A DNA stretch of 7,567 nucleotides from Deltaproteobacteria bacterium. GTDB taxonomy: Bacteria > Desulfobacterota > Desulfobacteria > Desulfobacterales > JAFDFH01. Shown here piece by piece: positions 1 through 5,871 of this stretch. How positions within the stretch are numbered: the first letter of the stretch is position 1; each line of letters opens with the position of its first letter. The notes beneath the pieces are model-generated. The model did no database searches. It had not been told where the DNA came from and saw only the letters and a program-made list of their open reading frames with translations. The position numbers were made by a program, and so were the translations under genes. The stretch spans positions 1 to 7,567 of the forward strand of contig JAFDFH010000104.1 in NCBI GenBank assembly GCA_019309945.1, in the 5' to 3' direction.

Positions 1-44
1 AGATCAAGCCTCCGGCCCGTGGGACCTACGCCCCGGAGCGGCCC

Positions 45-130
45 GCGAAAAATTTTACCGCAGGCCTATAGTTGATATTCCGAGGATAAAATTTTGAGCA
101 TAACGCCGAGATCGGGCAAAAAGACCGTTT
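45..130 (+). repeat. Partial, diverged copy of the palindromic repeat
   Basis: This stretch aligns over its whole length with the reverse complement of about 1077-1163. The best-conserved block (96-121 here) matches at roughly 22 of 26 positions and the central block (61-85) at about 17 of 25. Its core is itself palindromic: AAAATTTTA (49-57) pairs exactly with TAAAATTTT (87-95), centred near 72. Compared with the other copy it lacks the left outer arm, because the sequence left of 45 is unrelated and GC-rich; it looks like a copy truncated on the left. Similarity continues weakly to about 143. The repeat relationship is seen directly; its nature is inferred. Confidence 0.75.
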
Positions 131-192
131 CTGGATGGGCACTAACTAAAAAAACCTGATTACCAGCGATAATGGTGATCCGTAAACGGTCT
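122..192 (+). other. Nested inverted repeat, possible structured RNA
   Basis: AGACCGTTT (122-130) is the exact reverse complement of AAACGGTCT (184-192). Inside it lies a second hairpin, GATTACCA (158-165) against TGGTGATC (173-180), with a 7-nt loop and one G-U pair. The outer left arm begins within the end of the repeat copy at 45-130. There is no T-run directly after 192, so it is not a standard terminator. It could be part of a longer version of the repeat, a small structured RNA, or chance. Confidence 0.4.
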
Positions 193-469
193 CACGGGTC
201 GCAAAATTTTCTTGAGCGAATCTGGGTTGAACGATAAACATGATGTAATGATAAATCAACTCTTGTTTTAATCATGACCTTAACCCGGACCATCAAACCT
301 CCCGGCTTGAAAATTTCTTTGGCCTGGTTTAATGTAAGTATTTGCAATACATGGTCACTTGTGTTATTTTAAGTAAAAAATATCAGTTTTATATTTTTCA
401 TAAAAGGGTTTCTTTCCGGACTTTTCACGAAACCATCATTTTTTATACGCTAAATACAGGGAGGAAAGA

Positions 470-763
470 ATGCAAAAATTATTTCTGATGAGTCTTATCG
501 TTTTGTTTTTATTTGGAATTTCAAATACAGTGGATGCCATCGACGACGCCTCTTTCAGATGCGGAAATCTCTTTGTTAAACGAGGGATTTCCGGTGCTGT
601 GGTCGAATACAACTGCGGTGAACCGATGAAAAAGGAATATGTCGGAATGTCGGAAAGAAAAAATACACTTGAAAAGTGGTATTATGGTCCGATGGGAGGG
701 TATATGTATATCCTGACAATAAGTGCCGGCAGCGTATTAAAAATTGAATCATTTAGGCCTTAA
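470..763 (+). CDS. Small secreted DUF2845-like protein
   Basis: The 97-residue protein has an N-terminal signal peptide (residues 1 to about 23: Lys at 3, a hydrophobic core, then VDA before the likely cleavage site), so it is probably exported to the periplasm. The mature part is only about 74 residues. It has the pattern I associate with DUF2845: an FRCG motif near the mature N-terminus (C31), a CGEP motif (C49-P52), an EKWYYGP segment (68-73) and a C-terminal ILTISAGSVLKIE-like strand. The two cysteines could form a periplasmic disulfide. The family's function is unknown and I assign none. A clear GGGAGGAAAG ribosome binding site lies a few bases before the ATG. The gene stands alone, is visibly more AT-rich than the liv genes, and is bracketed by the two inverted repeat copies. 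Family assignment comes from motif memory, not a search. Confidence 0.8.
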   Translation: MQKLFLMSLIVLFLFGISNTVDAIDDASFRCGNLFVKRGISGAVVEYNCGEPMKKEYVGMSERKNTLEKWYYGPMGGYMYILTISAGSVLKIESFRP

Positions 764-823
764 AAATTTTTTATTGTCGTCCCGCAATTAAACAAATGTT
801 ATCTATCCATATTCAATAATAAT

Positions 824-871
824 GAGCGACCGGCATTTTGCCGGCGTACAGGGAAAATCACCGGTACGCTC
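824..871. repeat. Compact three-stem inverted-repeat structure
   Basis: Three nested or adjacent pairings are visible: a closing stem GAGC (824-827) with GCTC (868-871); a 6-bp hairpin CCGGCA (830-835) with TGCCGG (839-844) around TTT; and GTAC (846-849) with GTAC (864-867). Together they can form a small three-way junction that uses nearly the whole 48-nt block. There is no T-run after it, so it does not look like a simple terminator for the DUF2845 gene, although the CCGGCA hairpin might still protect that transcript's 3' end. The pairings are read directly; the function is unknown. Confidence 0.45.
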
Positions 872-1064
872 AATTCGCGGCTTAAGACTGCAAATACATC
901 TTCCGTCCAAACCTGTTCACAGGAATCAGGATTCAGTACCTTAACCTTTTCTTTTCAATGGACCTTCACAACCCATTGCGCATCATCCCTATCGCTTTTT
1001 ATCTTTTACCCCAGACCCCGATTCCTGGGCCCCAATCTCCGACCCCTGTAAACGGTTGACTTGT

Positions 1065-1206
1065 GAGTCAATTTCAAAACGTCCCATTTTGCCCAATCTC
1101 TGCGTCAGGCTCAAATTTTAATCCTCGAAATACTATATGTATTCCTGTGGTTAAAATTTTCGCCTATCTTGACCTTGAACAAACTGAAACGTTTTGAAAC
1201 TGGCTC
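1065..1206. repeat. Large imperfect palindromic element, MITE-like
   Basis: The element is symmetric around about 1136. Outer arms: 1065-1082 pairs with 1189-1206, including a perfect 11-bp core (TTTCAAAACGT 1072-1082 with ACGTTTTGAAA 1189-1199). Inner arms: AAATTTTAA (1113-1121) with TTAAAATTT (1151-1159). Centre: AATAC (1129-1133) with GTATT (1139-1143). The stretches between the arms still pair at about half their positions. Transcribed in either direction it would fold into one long hairpin. A diverged copy of its centre and one half lies at 45-130 in the opposite orientation. It encodes no protein, so a non-autonomous mobile element or a dispersed palindromic unit is the simplest reading. 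I see no clear target-site duplication at its ends. Confidence 0.65.
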
Positions 1207-1304
1207 TTGTATTTAAATCATAATTGGACAAATTGACTTTTATAAAGAAATTTAATAAATCCTTATCAGTACATTGGGGATACATATTATGATATTAAGA
1301 AGGG

Positions 1305-1310
1305 AAGGGA
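1305..1310 (+). promoter_or_regulatory. Ribosome binding site deciding the methyltransferase start
   Basis: AAGGGA ends 8 nt before ATG 1319, inside a longer purine run (1298-1310). Earlier in-frame candidates are a TTG at 1274 and an ATG at 1289; the latter has only a weaker GGGGA (1276-1280) before it. The spacing and length of the purine run favour 1319. Confidence 0.55.
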
Positions 1311-1318
1311 CATGGCCC

Positions 1319-2002
1319 ATGGCGGTGACGGCCTTCGACTATTATTCCAAGAAACTCTCGGCCGAAAGATTACGGATGGCTTACGAGATCGCCTCGCCTC
1401 GTGTAAAACAATATCTAAACGCGGAAATTGATTTCGCACTTGAAAGAATGAAGCCGGGAGCAAAGGTCCTGGAGCTCGGTTGCGGATACGGTCGAATCTT
1501 GGAAAGGCTGACAACCAAGGCGGGCCACGTCACCGGGATCGACACATCCCTGGACAGCCTGCTTTTAGCCCGACAAACATCTGCTGGAACGTCCTTCTTC
1601 TTGGCGGCAATGAACGCGGTCCAAACCGCTTTCAAGGACGACAGCTTCGACGTAACGGCCTGCCTCCAAAACGGCATCTCGGCCTTCAAGGTCGACCAGA
1701 AGGACCTGATAGCCGAAGCCGTCCGTGTCACCCGACCCGGTGGAACCATCCTGTTTTCAAGCTACGCGGCCCAGTTCTGGCCGGACCGTCTTGAGTGGTT
1801 CCGCCACCAGGCCGGCCTCGGCCTCTTGGGGGAAATCGACGAGGCGGCAACTGGTGATGGGGTGATCGTCTGCAAGGACGGCTTTAGGGCCAACACCATA
1901 CGGCCTGAGGATTTCGAGGTCCTGGTCACTGAACTCGGGCTTGCCCCAAAAATAACCATCGTGGATGGATCGACCGTGTTTTGCGAAATCATTGTTCCCT
2001 GA
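1319..2002 (+). CDS. Class I SAM-dependent methyltransferase
   Basis: Transfers a methyl group from S-adenosylmethionine to an unidentified acceptor in the cytoplasm. With the start at 1319 the protein has 227 residues (232 or 242 from the alternative starts). It has the Rossmann-like class I methyltransferase fold: motif I VLELGCGYG (50-58) for SAM binding, GID (73-75) with D75 expected to hold the ribose hydroxyls, DDSFDV (107-112) for the fourth strand, and VTRPGG (137-142) before the next strand. This resembles the Methyltransf_11/25 type seen in UbiE-like and many uncharacterised enzymes. The C-terminal third (about 150-227) has no motif I can tie to a substrate. The start region before motif I is short, so no extra domain is present. 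It lies 101 bp upstream of livK on the same strand and could be cotranscribed with it, but nothing in the sequence links it to transport. Its GC-rich coding style contrasts with the AT-rich region before it. Confidence 0.85.
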   Translation: MAVTAFDYYSKKLSAERLRMAYEIASPRVKQYLNAEIDFALERMKPGAKVLELGCGYGRILERLTTKAGHVTGIDTSLDSLLLARQTSAGTSFFLAAMNAVQTAFKDDSFDVTACLQNGISAFKVDQKDLIAEAVRVTRPGGTILFSSYAAQFWPDRLEWFRHQAGLGLLGEIDEAATGDGVIVCKDGFRANTIRPEDFEVLVTELGLAPKITIVDGSTVFCEIIVP

Positions 2003-2048
2003 CAGAGCACCGTAAAATTATCATTTTGAAATTAGGGCCAAAGAATGT

Positions 2049-2062
2049 TACCCAATAGGGTA
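2049..2062. promoter_or_regulatory. Small palindrome upstream of livK, possible operator
   Basis: TACCC (2049-2053) and GGGTA (2058-2062) form a perfect 5-bp inverted repeat with an AATA centre, 42 bp before the livK start. A TTGAAA hexamer at 2026-2031 could be a -35 box, which would put the palindrome near the -10 region where a repressor could act. No good -10 is visible, so the promoter itself is not established. Confidence 0.2.
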
Positions 2063-2090
2063 TGAGCAAATTTTTAAACTAAAGCAAAAA

Positions 2091-2096
2091 AGGAGG
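2091..2096 (+). promoter_or_regulatory. Strong ribosome binding site of livK
   Basis: AGGAGG, a perfect anti-16S match, lies 7 nt before ATG 2104. It is much stronger than the site before livH, consistent with high output of the binding protein. It supports 2104 rather than the second ATG at 2107 as the start. Confidence 0.75.
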
Positions 2097-2103
2097 AGTA
2101 ATA

Positions 2104-3258
2104 ATGATGAAAAAGTTTTCAGCAATCGTATTGGCTGTCGTTCTGTTGGCTGGGGGTTTAGGAGGAATAGCCCAAGCCGCTGACAAGATTAAAATCGGAT
2201 TCCATGCACCATTGACAGGCTTTGCTGCATCCGATGGCAAATCCGCATCAGAGGGTGCAAAACTGGCGGTAGAACAGATCAATGCTGCCGGCGGGGTCAA
2301 TGGCAAGATGATCGAGCTGGTCATATACGACGATCAGGCCAAAGCGGCCCAGGCCATCCCCATAGCAAATAAACTCATTGGCCAGGACAAGATTGTCATC
2401 GGCGTATCCGGTAGCTATTCCGGTCCGACCCGTTCCGCGGCCGGTGTGTTTCAGGAAGCCAGGATCCCCTATATTTCCGCCTATGCCATCCATCCGGACA
2501 TCACCCGTGCCGGCAACTATGTCTTTCGGACCTCCTTCCTGGGCGCGGTCCAGGGACGTGGCGGGGCCAAGCTGGTCGGTGAAACACTGGGTAAAAAACG
2601 CGTCGTCGTCATCACCCTGCAAAATGACTTTGGGAAATCGCTGGCTGCCGGTTTTAAAAGTGCAGCCGATAGGTTCGGTATCAGGATTATCAACGAATAC
2701 CAGTATTCCATCAAAGACAGGCAGTTTGGTTCGATCGTGGCCATGGTCAAGGCTGACAAGCCGGATGCTATTTATGCCTCCGGGTACTACTTTACCGCGG
2801 GACCTTTAGTTAGTCAGCTTAGGGCGGCCGGTGTGACCGTGCCCATCATTGGCCAAGAAGGCTATGATTCCCAAAAATTCATCGAAATTGCGGGTAATGC
2901 TGCCGAGGGTGTGATCATCACCACCAGCCTGGACCGTGATTCCGATGTGCCCGAAACCAAGAGCTTTATCAAAGCCTTTGAAAAAAAAGCCGGTTTCAAG
3001 GTCGATATGGTGGCCGCTTCCGCTCACACAGCCATAATGGTCGCCGCCGATTCGCTGAAACGCGCCGGATCAACCAATCCTAAAGCTTTGCGGAAAGCCA
3101 TCGCCAAAACCAACCTCAGGGTCTCAACAGGAACGATCACATTCAACAAGCTGGGCGAGGTCGTGAAGGCCGTGCAGAACCAGGTGGTCAAAGACGGCAA
3201 CTGGCATAGGCACTCGGTCATCGATGACCCGAAACTCCTTGCCCCGCCAAAGGAATAA
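2104..3258 (+). CDS. livK: LivK-like periplasmic amino-acid-binding protein of an ABC importer
   Basis: Captures the substrate in the periplasm and delivers it to the LivHM channel. The 384-residue length is typical of type I periplasmic binding proteins (Peripla_BP_6). Residues 1-26 are a signal peptide (MMKK, hydrophobic core, cleavage near AQA-A). The mature protein opens with the usual KIGFHAPLTG strand (29-39), then EGAKLAVEQINAAGGVNG (50-67), YDDQ (75-78), the ligand-loop segment GVSGSYSG (100-107) and ISAYAIHPDIT (124-134). In E. coli LivJ/LivK the last segment reads roughly SPSATNPxLT; here the polar Ser/Thr positions are Tyr127 and Ile129. The protein has no cysteine, so the disulfide of the E. 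coli proteins is absent. It is an amino-acid-type binding protein by family and context, but the exact ligand cannot be named. First gene of the liv operon, with a strong ribosome binding site and a hairpin after its stop. Confidence 0.9.
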   Translation: MMKKFSAIVLAVVLLAGGLGGIAQAADKIKIGFHAPLTGFAASDGKSASEGAKLAVEQINAAGGVNGKMIELVIYDDQAKAAQAIPIANKLIGQDKIVIGVSGSYSGPTRSAAGVFQEARIPYISAYAIHPDITRAGNYVFRTSFLGAVQGRGGAKLVGETLGKKRVVVITLQNDFGKSLAAGFKSAADRFGIRIINEYQYSIKDRQFGSIVAMVKADKPDAIYASGYYFTAGPLVSQLRAAGVTVPIIGQEGYDSQKFIEIAGNAAEGVIITTSLDRDSDVPETKSFIKAFEKKAGFKVDMVAASAHTAIMVAADSLKRAGSTNPKALRKAIAKTNLRVSTGTITFNKLGEVVKAVQNQVVKDGNWHRHSVIDDPKLLAPPKE

Positions 3259-3270
3259 GCCCTAAAATCA

Positions 3271-3295
3271 AGGTCTGGGGGGACACTCCAGACCT
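3271..3295 (+). promoter_or_regulatory. Intercistronic hairpin between livK and livH
   Basis: AGGTCTGG (3271-3278) pairs perfectly with CCAGACCT (3288-3295) around a 9-nt loop, 13 nt after the livK stop. A second, weaker pairing follows (CCAGGG 3298-3303 with CCCTGG 3324-3329). There is no T-run, so it is not a full terminator. By analogy with other ABC importers it probably protects the livK message from 3' exonucleases or attenuates read-through, giving more binding protein than permease. Confidence 0.6.
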
Positions 3296-3373
3296 GCCCA
3301 GGGGTCAGTGCTTCCTATATCCACCCTGGTGAGATGGGCTCGACACTGTATCTAATCTGAAAAAAGTAAATTG

Positions 3374-4234
3374 ATGCTATACCTTGAATTGTTGATCCAA
3401 GGGATAATTTACGGCAGTATGTATGCCATGATCGCCGTGGGGCTGACGCTGGTCTACGGCCTGCTTCGCATTCTTCATGTAGCCCACGCCGGTCTCTTTG
3501 CCCTGGGAGCGTATCTGGGACTGCTTATAACCAATGCCACGGGCAGCCTGTTCTTGGCCATGCTTTCTTCGGCCGTCATTGTCGGTGTTGTGGGTATGCT
3601 CATGTATCGCCTTTGCTACCAGCCCATCCTTGACCGGCCCCCTTACGTGGCCCTGATTGTCTCAATCGGCCTGTTCATTGCAATGGAGGAGATCTTCCGC
3701 TTGATTTTCGGGCCCTACGCCCTGACATACACCCATCCTCCGCTGCAGTCACAGATCACCTTGCTCGGCATCAACCTGCGGGCCGCTGAGATCGGCATGG
3801 TCGTGATTGCGGTGGCCCTGCTGGGTTCGCTTTCCTACCTGGCTCAGAATACACGGGTCGGCATCGCCTGGCGGGCCACGGTGGACGACTCCGAGATCGC
3901 CAAGTCTTTTGGTATCGACACGATCAAAGTTCGGTACCTTAACTTTTTTATCGGCTCTGCTCTGGCCGCCGTGGCCGGCATCTTCATATCGCTTCTCAGC
4001 AACTTGGTAGAACCGACCATGGGTGCCGTCCCCAGCTACAAAGGCCTGGCCATCATCGTGTTGGGCGGCTTGGGTAACGTCAAGGGCACCCTCATTGCTT
4101 CCTTGCTGTTGGGTATAATCGAGGCTTTCGGCACCATTTACATCGGTAGCTTTCTGGACCGCGATGCCATCGCCTTCGCGTTTTTGATTGTGGTCCTGAT
4201 GATCAGACCCCAGGGTCTGATCTCCGACAGGTAA
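3374..4234 (+). CDS. livH: LivH-type inner-membrane permease of the amino-acid ABC importer
   Basis: One of the two channel subunits that carry substrate from LivK across the inner membrane. The 286 residues (287 if the adjacent TTG at 3371 is used) match the usual LivH length and are mostly hydrophobic, with about eight membrane segments. Family landmarks: GLTLVYGLLRILHVAHAG (23-40), corresponding to the conserved IYG-R-NFAHG segment; RATVDDSEIAKSFGID (167-182), the cytoplasmic coupling loop that contacts the ATPases; GGLGNVKGTLI (231-241); and a C-terminal MIRPQGL (276-282). An in-frame stop at 3353-3355 rules out a longer start. The ribosome binding site is weak (only A-rich sequence before the ATG), so translation may be low. 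livM begins 3 nt after its stop, and its last codons contain a strong palindrome (4201-4222). Confidence 0.92.
   Translation: MLYLELLIQGIIYGSMYAMIAVGLTLVYGLLRILHVAHAGLFALGAYLGLLITNATGSLFLAMLSSAVIVGVVGMLMYRLCYQPILDRPPYVALIVSIGLFIAMEEIFRLIFGPYALTYTHPPLQSQITLLGINLRAAEIGMVVIAVALLGSLSYLAQNTRVGIAWRATVDDSEIAKSFGIDTIKVRYLNFFIGSALAAVAGIFISLLSNLVEPTMGAVPSYKGLAIIVLGGLGNVKGTLIASLLLGIIEAFGTIYIGSFLDRDAIAFAFLIVVLMIRPQGLISDR
4201..4222. promoter_or_regulatory. Perfect 22-bp palindrome at the livH end before livM
   Basis: GATCAGACCC (4201-4210) and GGGTCTGATC (4213-4222) are exact reverse complements separated by CA; as RNA this gives a 9-bp stem with a 4-nt loop. It ends 15 nt before the livM ATG, inside the codons of the conserved IRPQGLI motif of LivH. 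It could slow ribosomes or modulate livM translation. The Arg-Pro-Gln-Gly-Leu motif has a naturally semi-palindromic codon sequence, so part of the symmetry may be a coding by-product. Confidence 0.4.
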
Positions 4235-4237
4235 CTC

Positions 4238-5107
4238 ATGGGCATCTATGAAATCAGCCTGGCCACCGTCGTCGGCATCAATATCATTCTGGCCCTTGGA
4301 CTGAACATGATCTCCGGCTTTTGCGGCCAAATCAGCTTAGGTCATGCTGCTTTCTATGGCATTGGTGCATACACGGCAGCCCTTTTGGCCAAAGCCGGCA
4401 CACCCCTTCCAGCGGCCATCGCAGCCGGTATGGTTCTATCCGGTGTCGCCGGCCTGATCGTGGGCCTGACCAGCCTGCGCGTGCGTCATGATTTTTTAGC
4501 CATCACGACTATGGGCGTGGGTTTTCTCTTTTTAGGTATTGTCCGCCAGCAGGAAGCCCTGGGCGGCGAAATGGGTGTATCCGGGATTCCTGCTCCGGGC
4601 CTGGACAAAGTCGCTTACCTGATTCTGGTCCTTGTGCTTGCCGCCTTATTCACCGGTTTCAGCCTGTGGATCAAGCATTCATGGATGGGCTTTGCTTTCG
4701 ATGCCGTAGCTGATGACGAAGACACGGCCCGGGTTGTAAGCGTGGACGTGGCCGCTTATAAGCTAACCGCCTTTGCCATGGGCACAGCCATCGCCGGTGT
4801 GGCCGGTGGGCTGTATACCTTTTTCGCCCGCTTTCTCATGCCGGATGACTTCGGGTTCATCACCTCAATCACTATACTCGCGATGGTGGCCATAGGCGGG
4901 ATCGGTTCGGTCTTCGGCGTGATCGTTGCCACGATTATCCTCACGCTTATGCCCGAATTCTTCCGCTTCATCAGCGATTATAAGCTACTCGTTTATGGAA
5001 CACTACTATTTGCGGTCATGCGGTTTGCGCCTGAAGGTCTGGCCGGGTTCGCGCGGAGTATAGTCGGACTTATCAGAAAATCGGCACGGAAAAAGGAGGC
5101 GGCCTGA
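4238..5107 (+). CDS. livM: LivM-type inner-membrane permease of the amino-acid ABC importer
   Basis: Second channel subunit, pairing with LivH in the inner membrane. The 289 residues are shorter than E. coli LivM (about 425) because the long N-terminal extension of that protein is missing; the short form is common in other bacteria. The hallmark GFCGQISLGHAAFYGIGAYT (27-46) is intact, followed by LRVRHDFLAITTMG (80-93), the GGEMGVSGIP segment (109-118), the coupling loop around AVADDEDTARVVSVDV (156-171), and GGIGSVFGVI (210-219). The C-terminus is APEGLAG followed by a basic tail (RKSARKKEAA), expected in the cytoplasm. The start lies 3 nt after the livH stop with only a short AGG before it, so translation is probably coupled to livH. 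Its stop shares one base with the livG start. Confidence 0.92.
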   Translation: MGIYEISLATVVGINIILALGLNMISGFCGQISLGHAAFYGIGAYTAALLAKAGTPLPAAIAAGMVLSGVAGLIVGLTSLRVRHDFLAITTMGVGFLFLGIVRQQEALGGEMGVSGIPAPGLDKVAYLILVLVLAALFTGFSLWIKHSWMGFAFDAVADDEDTARVVSVDVAAYKLTAFAMGTAIAGVAGGLYTFFARFLMPDDFGFITSITILAMVAIGGIGSVFGVIVATIILTLMPEFFRFISDYKLLVYGTLLFAVMRFAPEGLAGFARSIVGLIRKSARKKEAA

Positions 5108-5871
5108 TGGGTGTAATCCTGGAAGTGATAAACGTCACTGTCCGCTTCGGTGGCGTCCTTGCTGTGGACAATGTTTCATTCAAGGTTAATCAGGGCGAGT
5201 TTCTGTGTTTGATCGGACCCAACGGCGCGGGAAAAACCACCATGATGCGAGCCGTTATCGGAACCGTCAAACCCGAGTCAGCCCAAATCCTGCTCGCCGG
5301 TCGGGACATCACACGCCTGCCCACCTATAAACGAGCCCAGTTGGGCCTGGCCCTAACCCACCAGATAGTGAGGCCTTTTCGTTCCATGTCCGTGCTGGAC
5401 AATGTCGCCCTGGCAGCCGGCCATAACCGCTTTAGTCGTATATTGACAGCCATGACCGCAATGGACCGCTCGGCTGAACGGGAGCGAGCCTGGAAATACC
5501 TGGAACTGGTTGGCATTGTTGATGCTGCAACCAAAAGCGCTGTGGGCCAGCCTCTAGGGGTTACCAAGCGTCTTGAAGTAGCCCGGGCTCTGGCCCTGGA
5601 CCCCAAGGTCCTGTTGCTCGATGAACCCCTGGCCGGTCTAAACAGTATTGAGGCGGCGCGCCTGTCCGATACCGTGGCTACCATCAACCAGCAGGGCCTG
5701 ACGGTCGTGATGATCGAGCACAACCTAGGTGAAGTTTTGCGCGTCAGCCAGCGACTGGTAGTACTGGACAATGGCCGCATCATCGCAGACGGGCTTCCGG
5801 CCGAAGTGATGCGCGACCCTGAGGTGCGAGCCGCATACGTAGGAAAGGAAAGACAAAATGCTGCGGCTTGA
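5107..5871 (+). CDS. livG: LivG-type ATP-binding subunit of the amino-acid ABC importer
   Basis: One of the two cytoplasmic ATPases that power LivHM. The 254 residues match the family. Walker A is GPNGAGKT (37-44), the Q-loop is Q86 in THQIVRPF, Walker B is VLLLDEP (158-164) with E163 catalytic, and the H-loop is H195 in VMIEHN. The LSGGQ signature is replaced by QPLGV (138-142) followed by TKRLEVARAL; LivG proteins generally have a degenerate signature here (LAYGQ in E. coli), but the serine position is Pro in this protein. The C-terminal tail EVMRDPEVRAAYVG is typical of LivG. AGGAGG (5094-5099) lies 7 nt before the ATG, and the TGATG overlap with livM suggests translational coupling. The last 14 nt overlap livF. 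Confidence 0.93.
   Translation: MGVILEVINVTVRFGGVLAVDNVSFKVNQGEFLCLIGPNGAGKTTMMRAVIGTVKPESAQILLAGRDITRLPTYKRAQLGLALTHQIVRPFRSMSVLDNVALAAGHNRFSRILTAMTAMDRSAERERAWKYLELVGIVDAATKSAVGQPLGVTKRLEVARALALDPKVLLLDEPLAGLNSIEAARLSDTVATINQQGLTVVMIEHNLGEVLRVSQRLVVLDNGRIIADGLPAEVMRDPEVRAAYVGKERQNAAA

Larger units (their letters stand above)
1..469. other. Non-coding region left of the DUF2845 gene
   Basis: No open frame here has both a start and a ribosome binding site. The first ~45 bases are GC-rich and contain a 6-bp inverted repeat (10-15 with 33-38). All three forward frames are open from the window edge and close at 71, 75 and 96, so this could be the last codons of a gene outside the window; I cannot tell which frame, if any. 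From about 45 the composition turns AT-rich and the region holds the partial repeat copy and the long stem listed separately. Positions 193-469 show only AT-rich sequence, including a short 5-bp inverted repeat (338-342 with 346-350). Weak promoter-like hexamers (TTGCAA at 342-347, TATTTT at 365-370, spacing 17) could serve the downstream gene but are not convincing. Confidence 0.5.
764..1318. other. Non-coding region between the DUF2845 gene and the methyltransferase
   Basis: No convincing gene is visible. Directly after the DUF2845 stop is an A5T6 tract (762-772) without a GC stem before it, so it is a poor terminator. The region then holds the compact fold at 824-871, a pyrimidine-rich stretch around 1000-1050 with a small inverted repeat (CCCAG 1010-1014 with CTGGG 1025-1029), a 6-bp hairpin (TTGACT 1056-1061 with AGTCAA 1066-1071), and the large palindrome at 1065-1206. 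Positions 1207-1290 are very AT-rich. TTGACT at 1233-1238 could be a -35 element for the methyltransferase, but no good -10 sits at the right distance. Confidence 0.5.

Noticed and set aside
762..772. A-tract/T-tract after the DUF2845 stop as a terminator
   Set aside because: No GC-rich stem precedes the T-run; it is only an AT palindrome.
824..871. Integron attC-like recombination site
   Set aside because: Folded and of similar size, but I cannot find the paired core sites (GTTRRRY / RYYYAAC) at its ends, and there is no integrase or cassette array.
822..941. Small forward ORF of 39 residues starting at ATG 822
   Set aside because: No ribosome binding site, no recognisable motif, and its first third coincides with the inverted-repeat fold at 824-871.
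45..1206. Insertion sequence or CRISPR remnant
   Set aside because: No transposase fragment and no regularly spaced direct repeats; only two inverted, diverged copies are present.
1381..1749. 122-residue antisense ORF inside the methyltransferase gene
   Set aside because: Lies wholly within a gene with clear methyltransferase motifs; composition is that of a shadow frame.
3371..3373. TTG one codon before the livH ATG as start
   Set aside because: ATG is directly adjacent and neither has a better ribosome binding site; ATG is preferred.
3749..4330. 193-residue antisense ORF across livH and livM
   Set aside because: It mirrors the codon structure of two well-supported permease genes, lacks a ribosome binding site and resembles no known protein; a frame shadow.
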